A DNA stretch of 64,000 nt from Chinchilla lanigera (taxonomy: Eukaryota; Chordata; Mammalia; Rodentia; Chinchillidae), in the NCBI RefSeq assembly GCF_000276665.1, contig NW_004955427.1:490554-554553 (forward strand), written 5' to 3'. How positions within the stretch are numbered: position 1 is the first letter of the stretch; each line of letters starts with the position of its first letter. Under the pieces are notes generated by a model that had not been told where the DNA came from, did not search any database, and saw nothing but the letters and a program-made list of their open reading frames with translations. Positions 24,570-35,974 of the stretch are shown piece after piece. The position numbers and the translations under genes were made by a program.

Positions 24570-24979
24570 TTTCTTCAAATGCTCTGTAAATTCTCCTAGA
24601 GATTCAAAAGGAAGGAAAACCTCACTTTCAAAATTTATAAAATAAACACAATAAAGACAATGAAAAGTAAATTATAAACTAGTACTACTTAGCAATATTT
24701 ATGTAAAAACACTATGCAAAATATTAGAAAAATTAACTCAATGCTACATTTAAAGAATGGCTTACCATAAGCAAGTATTATTTATTCCAGAAATGTGAGG
24801 TTGGTTCAGTAAGAGAATCCATTAAAATAATACACCATATCAACAGATGTAGGGAGGAAACCCATACAATTATTTCCACAGATACTAAGCCTTCCAACAA
24901 AATTCAACACTCTTTCTTGAAAAAAAAAATTCAAGCAAACAGAAATCAAGGGATACTTCTTGTAACAAAATGTATTTTT
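24570..24979 (+). mobile_element. Old L1 (L1M type) ORF2 fragment
   Basis: Diverged RT-region sequence: 'ccagaaatgtgaggttggtt', 'ttaaaataatacaccatatc' and 'aacaaaattcaacactcttt' correspond to the stretch seen at 1700-1850 in L1-A, with much more divergence. Boundaries approximate. Confidence 0.65.
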
Positions 24980-25185
24980 GGATGTGAGGGCAATCTGGTT
25001 CTGACCTCCAGGCTTGACTCTGCTGACTCGTAGGCCTCCCCTTCCTCCCTCACTGCTCCATGTGCATTATTCCCGAGGCTGTGTGCTCGGTTGCAGGGGA
25101 GGACCACCCGCATACAGGAGGGCTGTTTCCTTGGTCAAGGGTATATAAGTAGCTGTGCTCCCCTGCAGAACCTCCAAACAAACTG
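24980..25185 (+). pseudogene. RN7SK: 7SK snRNA pseudogene, truncated
   Basis: Begins ggatgtgagggcaatctgg and continues with 'tccccttcctccctcactgc', 'tccatgtgcattattcccga', 'ggtcaagggtatataagtag' and 'cccctgcagaacctccaaac', in the order of 7SK RNA, the pol III scaffold RNA that holds P-TEFb inactive. It ends at about nucleotide 245 of the roughly 330-nt RNA and has an internal deletion of some 30 nt in the first hairpin region plus many substitutions. No upstream pol III promoter elements were seen. Dead copy. Confidence 0.88.
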
Positions 25186-26670
25186 AACTCTTTGTGCCCC
25201 CTCCAATTCATATACTGAAGCCTCAACTCCCAATATAACTGCATTTTAAGGCAGGGAATTTGTGGAGAAAAGTTAGTATTTTTTTTTTTTTTACATTTTA
25301 TCATTTTATTAGGAATAATTCCTAATGGGTTATGAAGAAAAATTACTCAGTTTGATGAGTCTTCCAAAAACTCTTCATGAAGCTATGTTCATCAATAAAC
25401 AGTAAAACATCAGCAGAACCATTATATACTGGGCAAAGAGTCAGGCTGATACCAAAAGCAACATGAAATATAAAAAAGATAATAATATAAAGGAAGACAA
25501 TCTGCCGAGTATTAAAAAACCACTTCCATATGGACTCTCTGCAACCAGCACAGAATTAGCTATTGAATCCAAACCACACCAAGATAAGGTTGACTGATAG
25601 CAGCTAGGAGTTGATAATGGGGGGAGAAATAAGTTCCTCAGTGCAAGAGAGCTGAAGAGTGTTTTGGAGCATTTCCCTGGCTGGTACAAGTGATACTCGA
25701 AAATCTTTTTGGCAAGCGACAGAAATAAATACAAATGGAATGCTACATTTTTCAATCAGCAGACTGTCCTGGGAATGATAAAGGAATCAGTAAAGCAGCA
25801 AGGAGATAACTTTGAAAACACTATTTCTTGTGGGCTCAAAAAACATTCAAAATAATTTGAAGGTGACACAATAGCTATGCCCAGGCATTTAGGCTTAAAA
25901 GAATTAAAATTGGTAGAGGATACTTTTTTCCCCAAGGAAAATCTCTTTAAAACCAAGCATACTGCTAAACAGCAATACTGTACTTGGTAAATAGTAATTC
26001 GCAACAAAATAAGTTGAAACACTGTGATATTCCGCCCAAACCAGTCCCAAATACTGTTTAATAACCAAAATGCAAACTAATTTTGCTGTAATAAGCCTAG
26101 ACCGATTCTATCAAAAGTGTCCCAGGTTAGATGTCCAGTTCCATTTACCTTTTGAAAGCTCATTTGACAGCCAGTCCAGTCCTTCATACAGACCCGCTCC
26201 TTGTGCAGCACAAGAGGCTTGAACGTACCTTGTTCTGTTACGAAGAGACTAAAGACCCAATGTGTCTGTCATTTCACTGATGGCCATCGCATTTGGCAAA
26301 TCCTGTAAGCAGCTGCACTGCGTCTTATAGCTCATCTTCCTGAAGCATATTCTGCAGTACGTTTGCTCCTTCCTGAATTCTCTCACGATCATTGCTGTCT
26401 ACCACAAAAATGAGACCTTGGGTATTCTGGAAGTAATGCCTCCACAGAGGCCTACTTTTATCTTGAACATCAACGTCCCACACTGTGAAACAAACGTCCT
26501 TATATTCTACTGTTTCCACATTAAAACCAATGGTAGGAATGGTGGTGACCGGGGAGGTAAAGTTAAGTGAGGTCATAAAGGTGGGAATATGATTCAAAGG
26601 GTTTAGCATTTTTACAAAAGACAGAAGAGAAGTTGCACATCAAGAAGGTAACTTTCTACAATACAGGAGG
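25186..26670 (+). mobile_element. MaLR-type LTR split by the ARF4 pseudogene
   Basis: The left piece (25186-25278: ctccaattcatatactgaag, 'cctcaactcccaatataact', 'gcattttaaggcag') and the right piece (26551-about 26670: gaggtaaagttaagtgaggt, 'cataaaggtgggaatatg', 'aaagacagaagagaagttgc') join into one familiar MaLR/MLT1-like LTR order. The pseudogene lies between them. The exact subfamily is not determined. Confidence 0.65.
25279..26552 (-). pseudogene. ARF4: ARF4 processed pseudogene, 5' truncated
   Basis: On the minus strand the sequence starts at [17 protein letters not shown] and continues through [29 protein letters not shown] (switch 2 and the guanine-binding NxxD-preceding strand), then NAMAISEMTD and [17 protein letters not shown]4 is a Golgi/endosome small GTPase. 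The first 40 or so residues (amphipathic helix, P-loop) are absent. Stops (in place of an Arg after ..DEL and a Gln in GLxSLRNR), a deletion removing the NKxD guanine-recognition motif and lost bases near the Trp show it is dead. It is intronless, with a long 3' UTR ending aataaaatg and an A tail (T run at 25279-25292). Target duplication about 14-16 bp at 25264-25277 and 26553-26568. Confidence 0.93.
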
Positions 26671-26799
26671 ACAACCTTTACTGGAAATCAAATTGGAAGG
26701 CACTTTGATCTAGGATCTCCAGCATTCAGAATGATGAGAAAATAAAATGTTAATAGTTTAATACACCCAATATATGGTACTTTTTTAAAGTAGCCTGAG

Positions 26800-28730
26800 T
26801 TAAGATACTTCCACCAAGATCACAAAGAAAGGATGCCCACAACTTCCACTACTACCTATTTACAAAGTACTAAGTGTAAGGTAACAAATACCCAATGCAA
26901 TTATATTTAGACAAAGCAATCACAGACATGAGAATTGAAAAAATAAAACTATATTGTAGCCGGGACTCTGTATCTGGAAATTCCAATGTAGTGAATAATA
27001 AAACTAACTGAAACAATTAAAAAATCAGTAAAACAAACAGGCTTTAAAATCAACATACAGAAATCTAACCTTCACATAACTAGGAACTGACTAGATCTGT
27101 ATCTTTGGCAAAACACAAAAAAACCTCCACTCATAATAGTATTAAAGAAGACACTATATTCATGAGTAAGGTTACTAAAAAATGTGTAAAGCCTACATAA
27201 CACAAAATTTGTAACACTACTGAAAGAAAACATGATAGCTGCAGTATATGTAAAGGGCATAAAGAGTTAGTAAAGAAGTTAAGAAGTGCAAATGTCACAG
27301 GAAAAAAGAAAACTGTAAACATAGGTAAAAACTTGAAAGTGCAGGCAGCAAAAAGTTGTATAATAAAATGTCCTGGAGAAGAGTTAAGATGTGGATTCAG
27401 GGTAGACATTGCTGAAAATGAGATTCCTGCCTTTCTGTCTCTTCTACACCCTGGCATATGATGGATATTCAATAAAAACTATCTGAATGGTTAAATGAAT
27501 GGTAGAAATAAAAAATATTTATATTATTGACAAAGCTTTTAAAAAGACAACATGAAATTGCCTCCATACCCAGTGTTAACTTATAGACAACATCATTACC
27601 CCAAACGATCAACAAGCTTTTTTACAAAGACACACAAGTTTATACTGAACTTCTTATGGGCAAAGAGGCAAAAATAGTCAAAACAACATCTCTGGAGTCA
27701 GACTAGCCCTACTAGGCAGTAAAACACACCATGAAGCCTCTGTAATTTAAACTGTGAGGTTCTGATATATGAACAGCATAGGAACACTAGTAAAAGTGGA
27801 ATAGATTAGAGAAAGCCAAGAAATAGACACAAGGACATTTAGAAACTAAGCAGATAATAAACTACTTATATTTCAAACCACTAGGGGAAACATAAAGGAT
27901 TTAAGTGTATGGTGGTGTGGCAAGTGATTAGTCATCTGGAAAATATACAATTAGATCTCTATTTCATACCAGGTGCCTAAATATAAAAAAGTCAAACTAT
28001 ATAATCATACTAAACAAAAAATGTGTAAACTCATTTATAACTGGATGTACAGAATGTTTTTTTAATCATCAGTGAGAATCCAGATGCAGTAAGAGAAAAG
28101 AAAATTAAAGAATCTTGCCCTATTTTTAAAAGTTTGCATAGTAAACACAGACATCCCACAAACAAGCTTCAAAAATGAAGTCAAAAGACAACTGACAAAT
28201 TAGAAGAAATTATTTGTAACATGTATCACATAGAGGGTAATAGCCATTAGCAATTTTAAGAAATTTTCTAAAACCTGAGAGACACAAAGGACTGAAACAC
28301 CTGACAGAAGTGAGCGAAACACATGTAGAGACCCCCCAAAAAAGCATTTCTGAAATATGAAAAAAATTCAACCTCATTCATGGTTCAAAGAAATGTACAT
28401 TACATCTATACCAGCACACTATTTCTCACTTATAATGGGAAAAACTTAAAAAGCATGATAACGTATTCTACTTCAAAGGTTGTGGGGAACAGGCTTTCTT
28501 TTGAATTCCTGGTGAAAATGCAAATTTGCACAACCTATATAGAGGGGAGTTTGGCAATACATTTTACCCTTTGATCTAGCAATTTCACTTCAAGGACCTA
28601 CTTTACAGTCTCACTTCCAAGAATACAAAAGTCTGTATTTGGAAAATACTGAACCCAATCAAAATATTCATCCATAAAAGAATGATTAAACTATACTATA
28701 AAATTTAGTTTAACTGTACAAATGATAAGA
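26800..28730 (+). mobile_element. Old L1 (L1M type), long diverged copy
   Basis: Phrases such as aaaatcaacatacagaaatc (near 27048), 'ctggagtcagactagcccta' (near 27693), 'agacacaaggacatttagaa' (near 27826) and 'tctatttcataccaggtgcc' (near 27958) follow old L1 ORF2 order from the RT region to the C-terminus. No frame longer than about 110 residues survives. 27240-27530 may include foreign sequence. Confidence 0.7.
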
Positions 28731-29099
28731 ACAATCTCTGTGAATTGGTAGGCAATGATTTCAAGGCTACATTGTTAAGTGGAATGGGGGAAAAAGTAAA
28801 AAGTATTTTGACAACATGTCATGCTAAGTATAACACAGAAGGAGAAATGAGAAAACAGAAATACATCATTTGTACAAAAAAAAGGACAGAAGAGACAAAG
28901 ACAAGAGCAACTGGTTCTCTAGAATAGATAGATGTGGAGTAGGAAGAATAAAAGAAATACAGTAGTGGGGAGGCAAGCCGCTTAGCTGAGTATATCTTTC
29001 TGTCAGTTTTTATTTTGAGAACCATGTTAATGCTCCATATATTCAAAACAAGGATATAAGTAAAAACTTCTAATGGAATATGAACAGAAATAAAAGGAC
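28731..29099. other. Intron 2, no gene seen
   Basis: Probably the 3' end of the older L1 (near 28790-28930) passing into unassigned AT-rich sequence. No gene signal. Confidence 0.4.
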
Positions 29100-29229
29100 T
29101 AGCAGCCCTGCCCCCGCCACCACCACGGTAGGGGCCTTGGACTCCCGAGGCCTCGCTGAGCTGCCTGGGGGCCTCGCCCCATGCTTCCATCTCAGAAACA
29201 AACCTGAATCCCTGGAAACCTAAGGAGAT

Positions 29230-30305
29230 TTGAAAATGACAAAAAGGAGAAGCAAAATGCAATCTCAGCCAAATAGCCCACCAAGAACAAGTCCAAGAAA
29301 AATCAACACGAAAGAACATGAAAGTCACACTCCTGAAATCTCTGAAATGATAGCAACTGAAGTAAAGAACCAACTACATCAGGCTATGGAGGAAATCAGG
29401 TCAGAAATAATTGCTCAGGTAAAAAAAGAAATGACATAATGAAAGAATTGCTCAGCATCAAAATTGCTCAGCTTCAAAAGAAGACACAGATTAGAAAAAA
29501 TAGAGGACCAGAGAAAAATGATGGAAACCTTGAATGAACAGTAAAGGAAAAAGAACACAAGAAACAGATTCAAACAGACATTCAAAAAATTAAAAATTCC
29601 ATTGAAAGCTGGAAGAACCGCTTGAATAAAATGGAAGGTAGACTCTCAGACCTTGAAGACAGCATTGCAGCTAGTGATCGTGAAAGAAAAAATCTATTAA
29701 AAATAATGAAGGAACAGCAAATAACAAGTCAACAGCTGCAAGATGGGGCAAAGAAAAACAATATAAGACTGATAGGTGTCAACAAAAGAGCAGGAGGAAA
29801 CATGAATGACATAAAAAGACTATTTGCACAAGTAATAGCAGAAAATTTCCCAAGCATGGGACAAAAATCTTATATACACAAAAGTGAGGCATATAGAACC
29901 CCAATTAGCCATAACCAAAATAAATCTACACCCAGACACATAATAATCAAGATCCCAGAAATTCAGCAAAAGAACAGAATACTAAAAGCTGTTAGAGAAA
30001 AGAAGCACATCACCTATGAAGGAAAGCCCATCAGAACCATGGCAGACTTCTCAACACAGACCATCAAGTCAAGAAGAGCTAGGAGTAAAGGACTTCAGGT
30101 CCTGAAAGAAAACAACTACCTGCAAAGCTATCTTTCAAAACTGATGGGAAAATAAGACACTTTCATGACAAAGATCAACTGAAGAAATTCATGAGTGCCA
30201 AACCAATCCTACAAAGGTACTGAAGATATTCTACAAAGAGATGAAAATGACCACAATCTCAAGACCAACAATAGAAAAGAACTACCAAGCAAGGTAAGCA
30301 GTTAA
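29230..30305 (+). pseudogene. L1-D ORF1, one or two frameshifts
   Basis: N-terminal frame 29230-29439 (MTKRRSKMQSQPNSPPRTS after an upstream MK; ...AMEEIRSEIIAQVKKEMT) stops at 29437-29439. A second open stretch, 29622-30155, covers the end of the coiled coil (RLSDLEDSIAASDRERKN), the RRM (NNIRLIGVNKRAGG) and the C-terminal domain (RHIIIKIPEIQQKNRILKA, TYEGKPIRTMADFSTQT). Family length is about 350 residues. The two pieces span that, so the break is limited to the coiled-coil region and the last 40 residues. Confidence 0.88.
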
Positions 30306-31827
30306 ACAGAGGGGGAAAGTACAGAGCCAACAGTGGGAAAATAACATGACAAGGGTAAGTCAAGGGTATGTATTACATATCAGTACTAACCATTAACGTA
30401 AATGGCTTCAATTTACCAATCAAAAGATAGAGACGGGCAGAGTGGATCAAGAAATAAAATCAAACAATATGGTGTATACAAGAAATGCACTTAACTCAAA
30501 AGGAAATCCACAGACTGAAAGTCAAAGGATGGAAAACAATACTCCATGCAAAAGGAGTAGCTATTCTGTTTGCAGACAAGGTGAACTCCAAACCAATAAT
30601 GATCAAAAGAGATAAAGAAGGTCACTAAATTCTTGTTAAGGTAAAACTGCAAGAGATAACAATCATAAATATATATGCACCAAATGTGGGAGCACCCAAC
30701 TATATAAGGCAAATTTTAACAGATATGAAAAATCAAATAAGTAATAACACAATTGTAACAGGGAGTTTAACATCCCACTCTCACAAAGAGATGAGCAACT
30801 AGACAAAAAAAATCAGCAAAGAAATAACAGCACTAAACCAAACATGTTAACAAATGGACTTAGTAGACCTCTACAGAGTATTCCACCCAACATTAGAATA
30901 CACATTCTTCTCAGCTACACATGGGATATTCTCTAAAAGAGACCACACGCTAGCACATGCTTAAGTAAATGCAAAGGAACTGAAATTCTCCCATGCATGT
31001 TATCAGAGCATAGAGCAATGAAAGTGGAAATAAATGATAAAAGTAATCACAAAAGCTCCATAAACACATGGAAATTAGATAACACCCTCTTGAACAACCA
31101 GTGTGTCACAGAAGAAATGAAAGTAGAAATTAAACACTACTTACAGTCAAACAAAAATGCTAATACAAACTACTGGGGATGCAATGCAACCACTGTGGGA
31201 TGCAATGGAAGCAGTCCTCAGAGGGAAATTTACAGCAGTGGATTCCCACATCAGGAAAACAGAATGAACACAAATAAACAACCTTATGTTACACCTCAAA
31301 CTTCTAGAAAAGAAGAGCAAGTTAATCCCAAAGCCCAAAGAAGGGAAGAAAACTACAAAGATCAGAGCAGAAATTAATGCAATAGAAACTAAGAAACTAA
31401 CAGAAGGAATTAATGCCTCAAAAAGTTGATTCTTTGAAAAAATAAGTAAAATTGATAAACTCCTAGCCAACCTCATCAAAAAAATTGAAGAAAAAACTCA
31501 AATCCATACAATGAGGAATGAAAGGAGTGATATCACTACAGATTCTGTAGAAATTCAGAAGATCATCAATACCTACTTCGAAAAACTTTACTGCCATACA
31601 ATGGAAAATATAGAAGAAAGGGACAGATTCCTAGATACATACGAATTATGAAAGCTGAATCAAGAATATATAAAAATATTGAATAACCCAATTATCAGCC
31701 AATGAAATTGAAAATGCAATAAAAAACTTACTGACAAAAAAAAAAAAGCCCAGGTCCTGATGGATCCACAACTGAATTCTACAAGAAATTTAGAGAAGAT
31801 TTAATACCAATTCTCTCAAACTCTTTA

Positions 31828-31994
31828 TTTTTTAAAAATTTTTTATCTCTTTTTGAGACAGGGTCTCACTATGCAGTTCAGGCTGGCTGTGAGCTCACTT
31901 TGTAGCCCAGGCTAATCTCGAACTCATAACAATCCTCCTGCCTCAGTGTCCCGAGTGCTGGGATTACAGGTGTGTGCCACCACATCCAGATTCC
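31828..31994 (-). mobile_element. B1-type SINE, long form, in L1-D ORF2
   Basis: Target duplication aactcttta at 31819-31827 and 31995-32003. Reverse-oriented body gagacagggtctcactatgc with two modules (caggctggctgtgagctc; cccaggctaatctcgaac) and ggattacaggtgtgtgcc. Confidence 0.93.
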
Positions 31995-32982
31995 AACTCT
32001 TTAAAGAAATAGGGAAGCAATTCTCCCTAACTCATTCCTGCAGGCAAGTATTATCCTGATACCAAAACCAGAAAAAGAACTACTCAGAAAAGAGAACCAT
32101 AGGCCAATCTCCCTAATGAACATAGATGCAAAAATTCTCAATAAAATACTAGCTAATAGAATTCAGCAAATCATCAAGAAGATAATATACCATGATCAAG
32201 TGGGATTCATCCCAGGAATGCAGGGATGGTTCAATATACTCAAATTAATCAATATAATACACCATATCAACAGAGCTAAAGACAAGAATCACATGATCAT
32301 CTCAATAGATGCAAAAAAACCTTTTGATAAAGTCCCAACGCTTATTCATGATCAAAACCCTACAGAAAATTGGACTAGATGGACTTTACCTCAACCTGAT
32401 AAAAGCCATCTATGACAAAACAACAGCCAACATCATAGTAAATGGACAAAAACTGAAAGCTTTCACTTTAAAATCAGGAACAAGTCAAGGATATCCACTG
32501 TCACCACTTCTATTCAACATAGTTCTGGAGACACTAGCCAAAGCAATTAGACAAGAGATAGAAATAAAAGGAATAAAGATAGGGGAAGGAAAAAGTGAAA
32601 TTATCTTTATTTGCTGATGACATGATATCCTATATAGAAGACCCCAAAACCTCCACCAAAAGACTCCTAGAATTAATCAATAAATTCAGTGGCATCGCTG
32701 GATACAAAGTCAACACTCAAAAATCAGTAGCATTCCTATATACAAACAATAAACATACTCAGAGAAAAATAAGGGAAACCATACCTTTCACAATAGCATC
32801 CAAAAAACTGAAATACTTAGGAATTAATCTAACAAAAGAAGTAAAAGTCTATGCAGAGAAAATTACACTACTCTGAAAAAAGAGATTGAAGAGGACTACA
32901 AAAAATGGAAAGATATTCCTTGCTCACGGATAGGAAAAACCAACATTGTGAAAATGGCCATACTTCCAAAATTGTTGTACAG

Positions 32983-33086
32983 GGCTGGGGATTTAGCTCA
33001 GCGGCAAAGCGCCTGCCTGGCAAGCGCAAGGTCGTGAGTTCGGTTCCTGGTACCAGAGAAAAACCAAAAAAAAAAAAAAAGAAAAC
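32983..33086 (+). mobile_element. ID SINE in L1-D ORF2
   Basis: Perfect 15-bp duplication aaaattgttgtacag at 32968-32982 and 33087-33101. Near-consensus body (ggctggggatttagctcagc; ctgcctggcaagcgcaaggt; gttcggttcc). One of the least diverged copies, so probably recent. Confidence 0.97.
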
Positions 33087-33377
33087 AAAATTGTTGTACA
33101 GATTCAATGCAATTCAGATGAAAACACCATTGGTATACCTCACAGACCTAAAAAGCATTTCTAAAATTCATCTGGAATCAGAAGTCACCAATAACAAAAG
33201 GAATCCTGGGCAACAAAGGCAAGGCAAGAGGTATCACAATCTCTGATTTGAAATTATACTACAAAGTTACTGTAATAAAATCAGCATGATATTGGCAAAA
33301 TAAACAGACCTGAAGATCAATGGAACAGACTAGAAGAGGCAGACACAAACAGAAACACACTCAGCCATCTTATCTTT

Positions 33378-33472
33378 TTTTTTTTTTGGTTTTTCTCTGG
33401 TAACGGGAACCGAACTCACGACCTTGCGCTTGCCAGGCAGGCGCTTTGCTGCTGAGCTAAATCCCCAGCCCC
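33378..33472 (-). mobile_element. ID SINE in L1-D ORF2
   Basis: Perfect 18-bp duplication ctcagccatcttatcttt at 33360-33377 and 33473-33490. Reverse-oriented near-consensus body ending aaatccccagcccc. Confidence 0.97.
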
Positions 33473-33814
33473 CTCAGCCATCTTATCTTTGACAAAGGGG
33501 CCAAACATGTTCACTGGAAGAAAGATAGCTTCTTCAATAAATGATGCTGGAAAAACTAGCTTTCCACATGTTGAAGACTAAAACTATACCCAAATCTATC
33601 ACCATGCACCAAAATAAAGTCAAAATAGATCAAAGATCTAAATATTAAAACAGAAACACTAGATCTAATGGAAGAGAAAGTAGGTGGAAGTCTTGAAGAC
33701 ATAGGGGTTTTGAGGTCATGTATCATTTTTGTTGTTTTTGTGTTGTTTTGTTTTTGTCTTCATTGTTAGTTTTTTTAAACTTTTAAAATAAAAAAAAGAA
33801 ATGGACTAAATGAC

Positions 33815-34159
33815 TGTCTTGGTTACCTTTCTCTCGCTGCTGGGACAAAATATCTGACGACCAAAATTAAGGAAGGAAAGGTTTATTTCGCTTACAGTTC
33901 GTGGAAGTTTCAATCTTTACTTGGGAGATCATAAGGCAGAGTGGCACGTGGCAGAGGGCTGCATCTCAGGACGGCAGCCACAGCTAAGCAACAACTCACT
34001 TACACTGGGGCGGAATGGGGGAGGAATGCCCCAAGCACTTCTTCCTCTCCCTATCCACTCCAGGGCGGGTGCAGCTCTCACACCCATATTCAAACTCTAA
34101 TAGCCTGCCCCAGGGCTGCAGGAGGCTTTGGGGGGGACACACAGACACAAACCATAACA
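33815..34159 (+). mobile_element. Solo LTR with TG...CA ends and 5-bp target duplication
   Basis: Starts tgtcttggttacctttctct, ends aaaccataaca, 345 bp, flanked by ATGAC at 33810-33814 and 34160-34164. This is the signature of a solo LTR; 5-bp duplications fit ERVL/MaLR-class integration. It shares the internal phrases 'gaaaggtttatttcgc', 'gagtggcacgtggcagaggg' and 'ctctcacacccatattc' with 22562-22956. It inserted just after the A tail of L1-D. Confidence 0.85.
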
Positions 34160-34195
34160 ATGACACTTCAAATAAATAATACAAACACAACTTAA

Positions 34196-35720
34196 GGTTT
34201 GGAGGTGACTGAATCCAGACAGCGCCCACATGAATTTTTAACACTATTGAGACAGGATTGTGCTCCAAGTGAGGATGCTAAACAGGTAACAGGCTTTCAC
34301 TTAGAGCCAAGGGTTATTATTACAACAGTGAAGAATAAGTGTACTGGAGATCATGAGGAGCAGCTATCTCACTGTTAGAGAGGTAAGTGACAAACGTGAA
34401 CGGGAAATGAAAGAATGCACCCATAATGTTGAATAAGGATTCAAAATATCAGCACAGAGTCATGATTTTAAATAAATATAGACAGGATAAAAAACAGATA
34501 TACTAGATCTGTCTGTTGACAGGACACATTAGCCAGAACCAGACAATAACTGGCAGCCAGATACTGATTTTGAATGTGATTCTGCATGAAAACAAATCAG
34601 AGTTCCTCAAGAAAAAGGCTGCTTGTAGGACTGGGGCAGGGAAAGTGCAATTGAGAATAAAGCCAGAATGTCCTCTGCCAGGGTGTGAAGAATAGCTAAA
34701 GAGCTAAGCAAGTGCTCAAGGGCATCACAGCAGAACTGCAGTGAGCCTGATGAGGCTCCCACCGGAAACCTGAGGACGACAGGAGCAATGGAAGGGTAAC
34801 AGCAAAGGGTTGGTAAGAATCCCCTAAGTTCGTGTGATATAAACAAACCAATGAAGAGGACAGAGAAGAAAGCTGTCTTTCTCAATAGAAAAAAAATAGT
34901 AAAAACAGAAGAAATGAGTAAATTAGAAAAATCATCACTTGGCAGTGATAACTGACATATAAGAATCATTAATGGATAAAAAAACTAGTAGGTATAAATT
35001 TATGAGTAACAAGAATTTACATTATTTCAAAAAATCTCATAAGATATGTATTGATTATGAAGAAAAGCAGCCATAGTGCAGATACTTAGGATACACACAT
35101 TAGGCAATGAGTCACCAGTGACAAAGCCAATCAACATGCGTCATGATACGAGAACATCACATTTGTGGTGCTCCTGTCAAAAGCCTGAAAGCCACATGTA
35201 ATGAGGAGAAAGCATCAGATAAACTAAATTAAGGAACATCCTAAAAAACAGCCCATGCTGTTCAAAAATGTCAGTGTGAAACATAAAAAGAAACTGAAGA
35301 ACAGTAATAATTTCCCCAGTAATGGAGGTTAAAAAGATGTGGCAACTGAATAAAATATATTATCTGAGACTTTCTTTCACAATAAAGCAGGTTATTTGGC
35401 TAATTGGAGAAATCTGAACAATGTGTGCAGCTTACTATGACATCCATGCTAATTTCAATAATGGTTCTATGTTCTATGTAACTGTTTCATGTAAAGTCAA
35501 TGTCCTTATTTTTAAAATACAGAGGTGAGGGGACAACCTGTCCAAAACTCACTGTCAGTTTAGGGACAAAAAATATGTATAGATGGGAATAGCGGTGGGG
35601 ATTAAATTAAAATGTTAGGAAAATCTAGGTAAAATGTATATGGAAATGCTTTATCCCACTCTTTCAACTTTTCCATTATGTTTAAAACTACTAAAGTGAA
35701 TAAAAGAAAGGTAAGATTCA
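34196..35720 (+). mobile_element. Ancient L1 3' UTR (L1ME-like)
   Basis: The last third is recognisable: 'aaaagatgtggcaactgaat' near 35333, 'ttggctaattggagaaatct' near 35396, 'tccatgctaatttcaataat' near 35442, 'tctttcaacttttccattat' near 35660, then aaaactactaaagtgaataa. This is the order of an old L1 3' UTR as I remember it. 34196-35000 is less certain. Confidence 0.6.
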
Positions 35721-35794
35721 CTTAAAAAGATGGTAATTTCAACAATTTGAGGAACTAGATTGTAAAAGTTAAAGGGATAAGTAGAAGGTAAGGT

Positions 35795-35970
35795 ATCTAC
35801 AGTGAAGACTGGATTTTAGGAACAGACAGACCTCAGTTCAAAGTCCAGGTATTTACATGACTAGTAAGTTGCTTTGTCTTCTCTGATATTTTGTTTCTTG
35901 ATCTGTTTTATGGGAGTAATACAGACGACATTGTAGGCTCGTGTAGGATACAATGAAATCATGTATGTCA
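35795..35970 (+). mobile_element. MIR SINE
   Basis: Follows MIR order: 'cagacagacctcagttcaaa', 'agtaagttgctttgtcttct', 'ttgatctgttttatgggag', then cattgtaggctcgtgtagga. Confidence 0.65.
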
Positions 35971-35974
35971 AGGG

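Larger units (their letters stand above)
30345..33705 (+). pseudogene. L1-D ORF2, broken and 3' deleted
   Basis: Endonuclease region from about 30390. RT pieces are open at 32116-32415 ([19 protein letters not shown]) and 32309-32617 ([19 protein letters not shown]); an intact FADD box lies at 32610-32621 within [18 protein letters not shown]. The frame is broken repeatedly, hit by a B1 (31828-31994) and two IDs, and lacks its C-terminus. Confidence 0.88.
29100..33800 (+). mobile_element. L1-D: LINE-1 with internal 3' deletion
   Basis: Short GC-rich leader (29100-29229), ORF1 from 29230, ORF2 from about 30345. At about 33702 ORF2 sequence (ggtggaagtcttgaagacat) jumps directly to the extreme 3' end of the 3' UTR (gttgttttgtttttgtcttc, then cttttaaaataaaaaaaag), so the ORF2 C-terminus and most of the 3' UTR are missing. 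It has the best preserved ORF1 C-terminal half and RT box of the set. It carries a B1 and two IDs. Antisense to DCBLD2, in intron 2. Confidence 0.92.

Noticed and set aside
24980..25185. ERV LTR with a TATA box (ggtatataag)
   Set aside because: The whole stretch aligns in order with 7SK RNA, and the TATA-like string is a mutated 7SK segment.
26325..26609. A functional small GTPase gene
   Set aside because: It lacks the P-loop half and carries stops, deletions, an A tail and a target duplication, so it is an ARF4 processed pseudogene.
28819..29373. 184-residue minus-strand open frame
   Set aside because: It is antisense to the L1-D leader and ORF1 start and has no domain of its own.
32983..33086. 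tRNA gene
   Set aside because: The pol III A and B boxes belong to an ID SINE: there is an A tail and a 15-bp target duplication, and the acceptor stem is not complementary to the 3' end.
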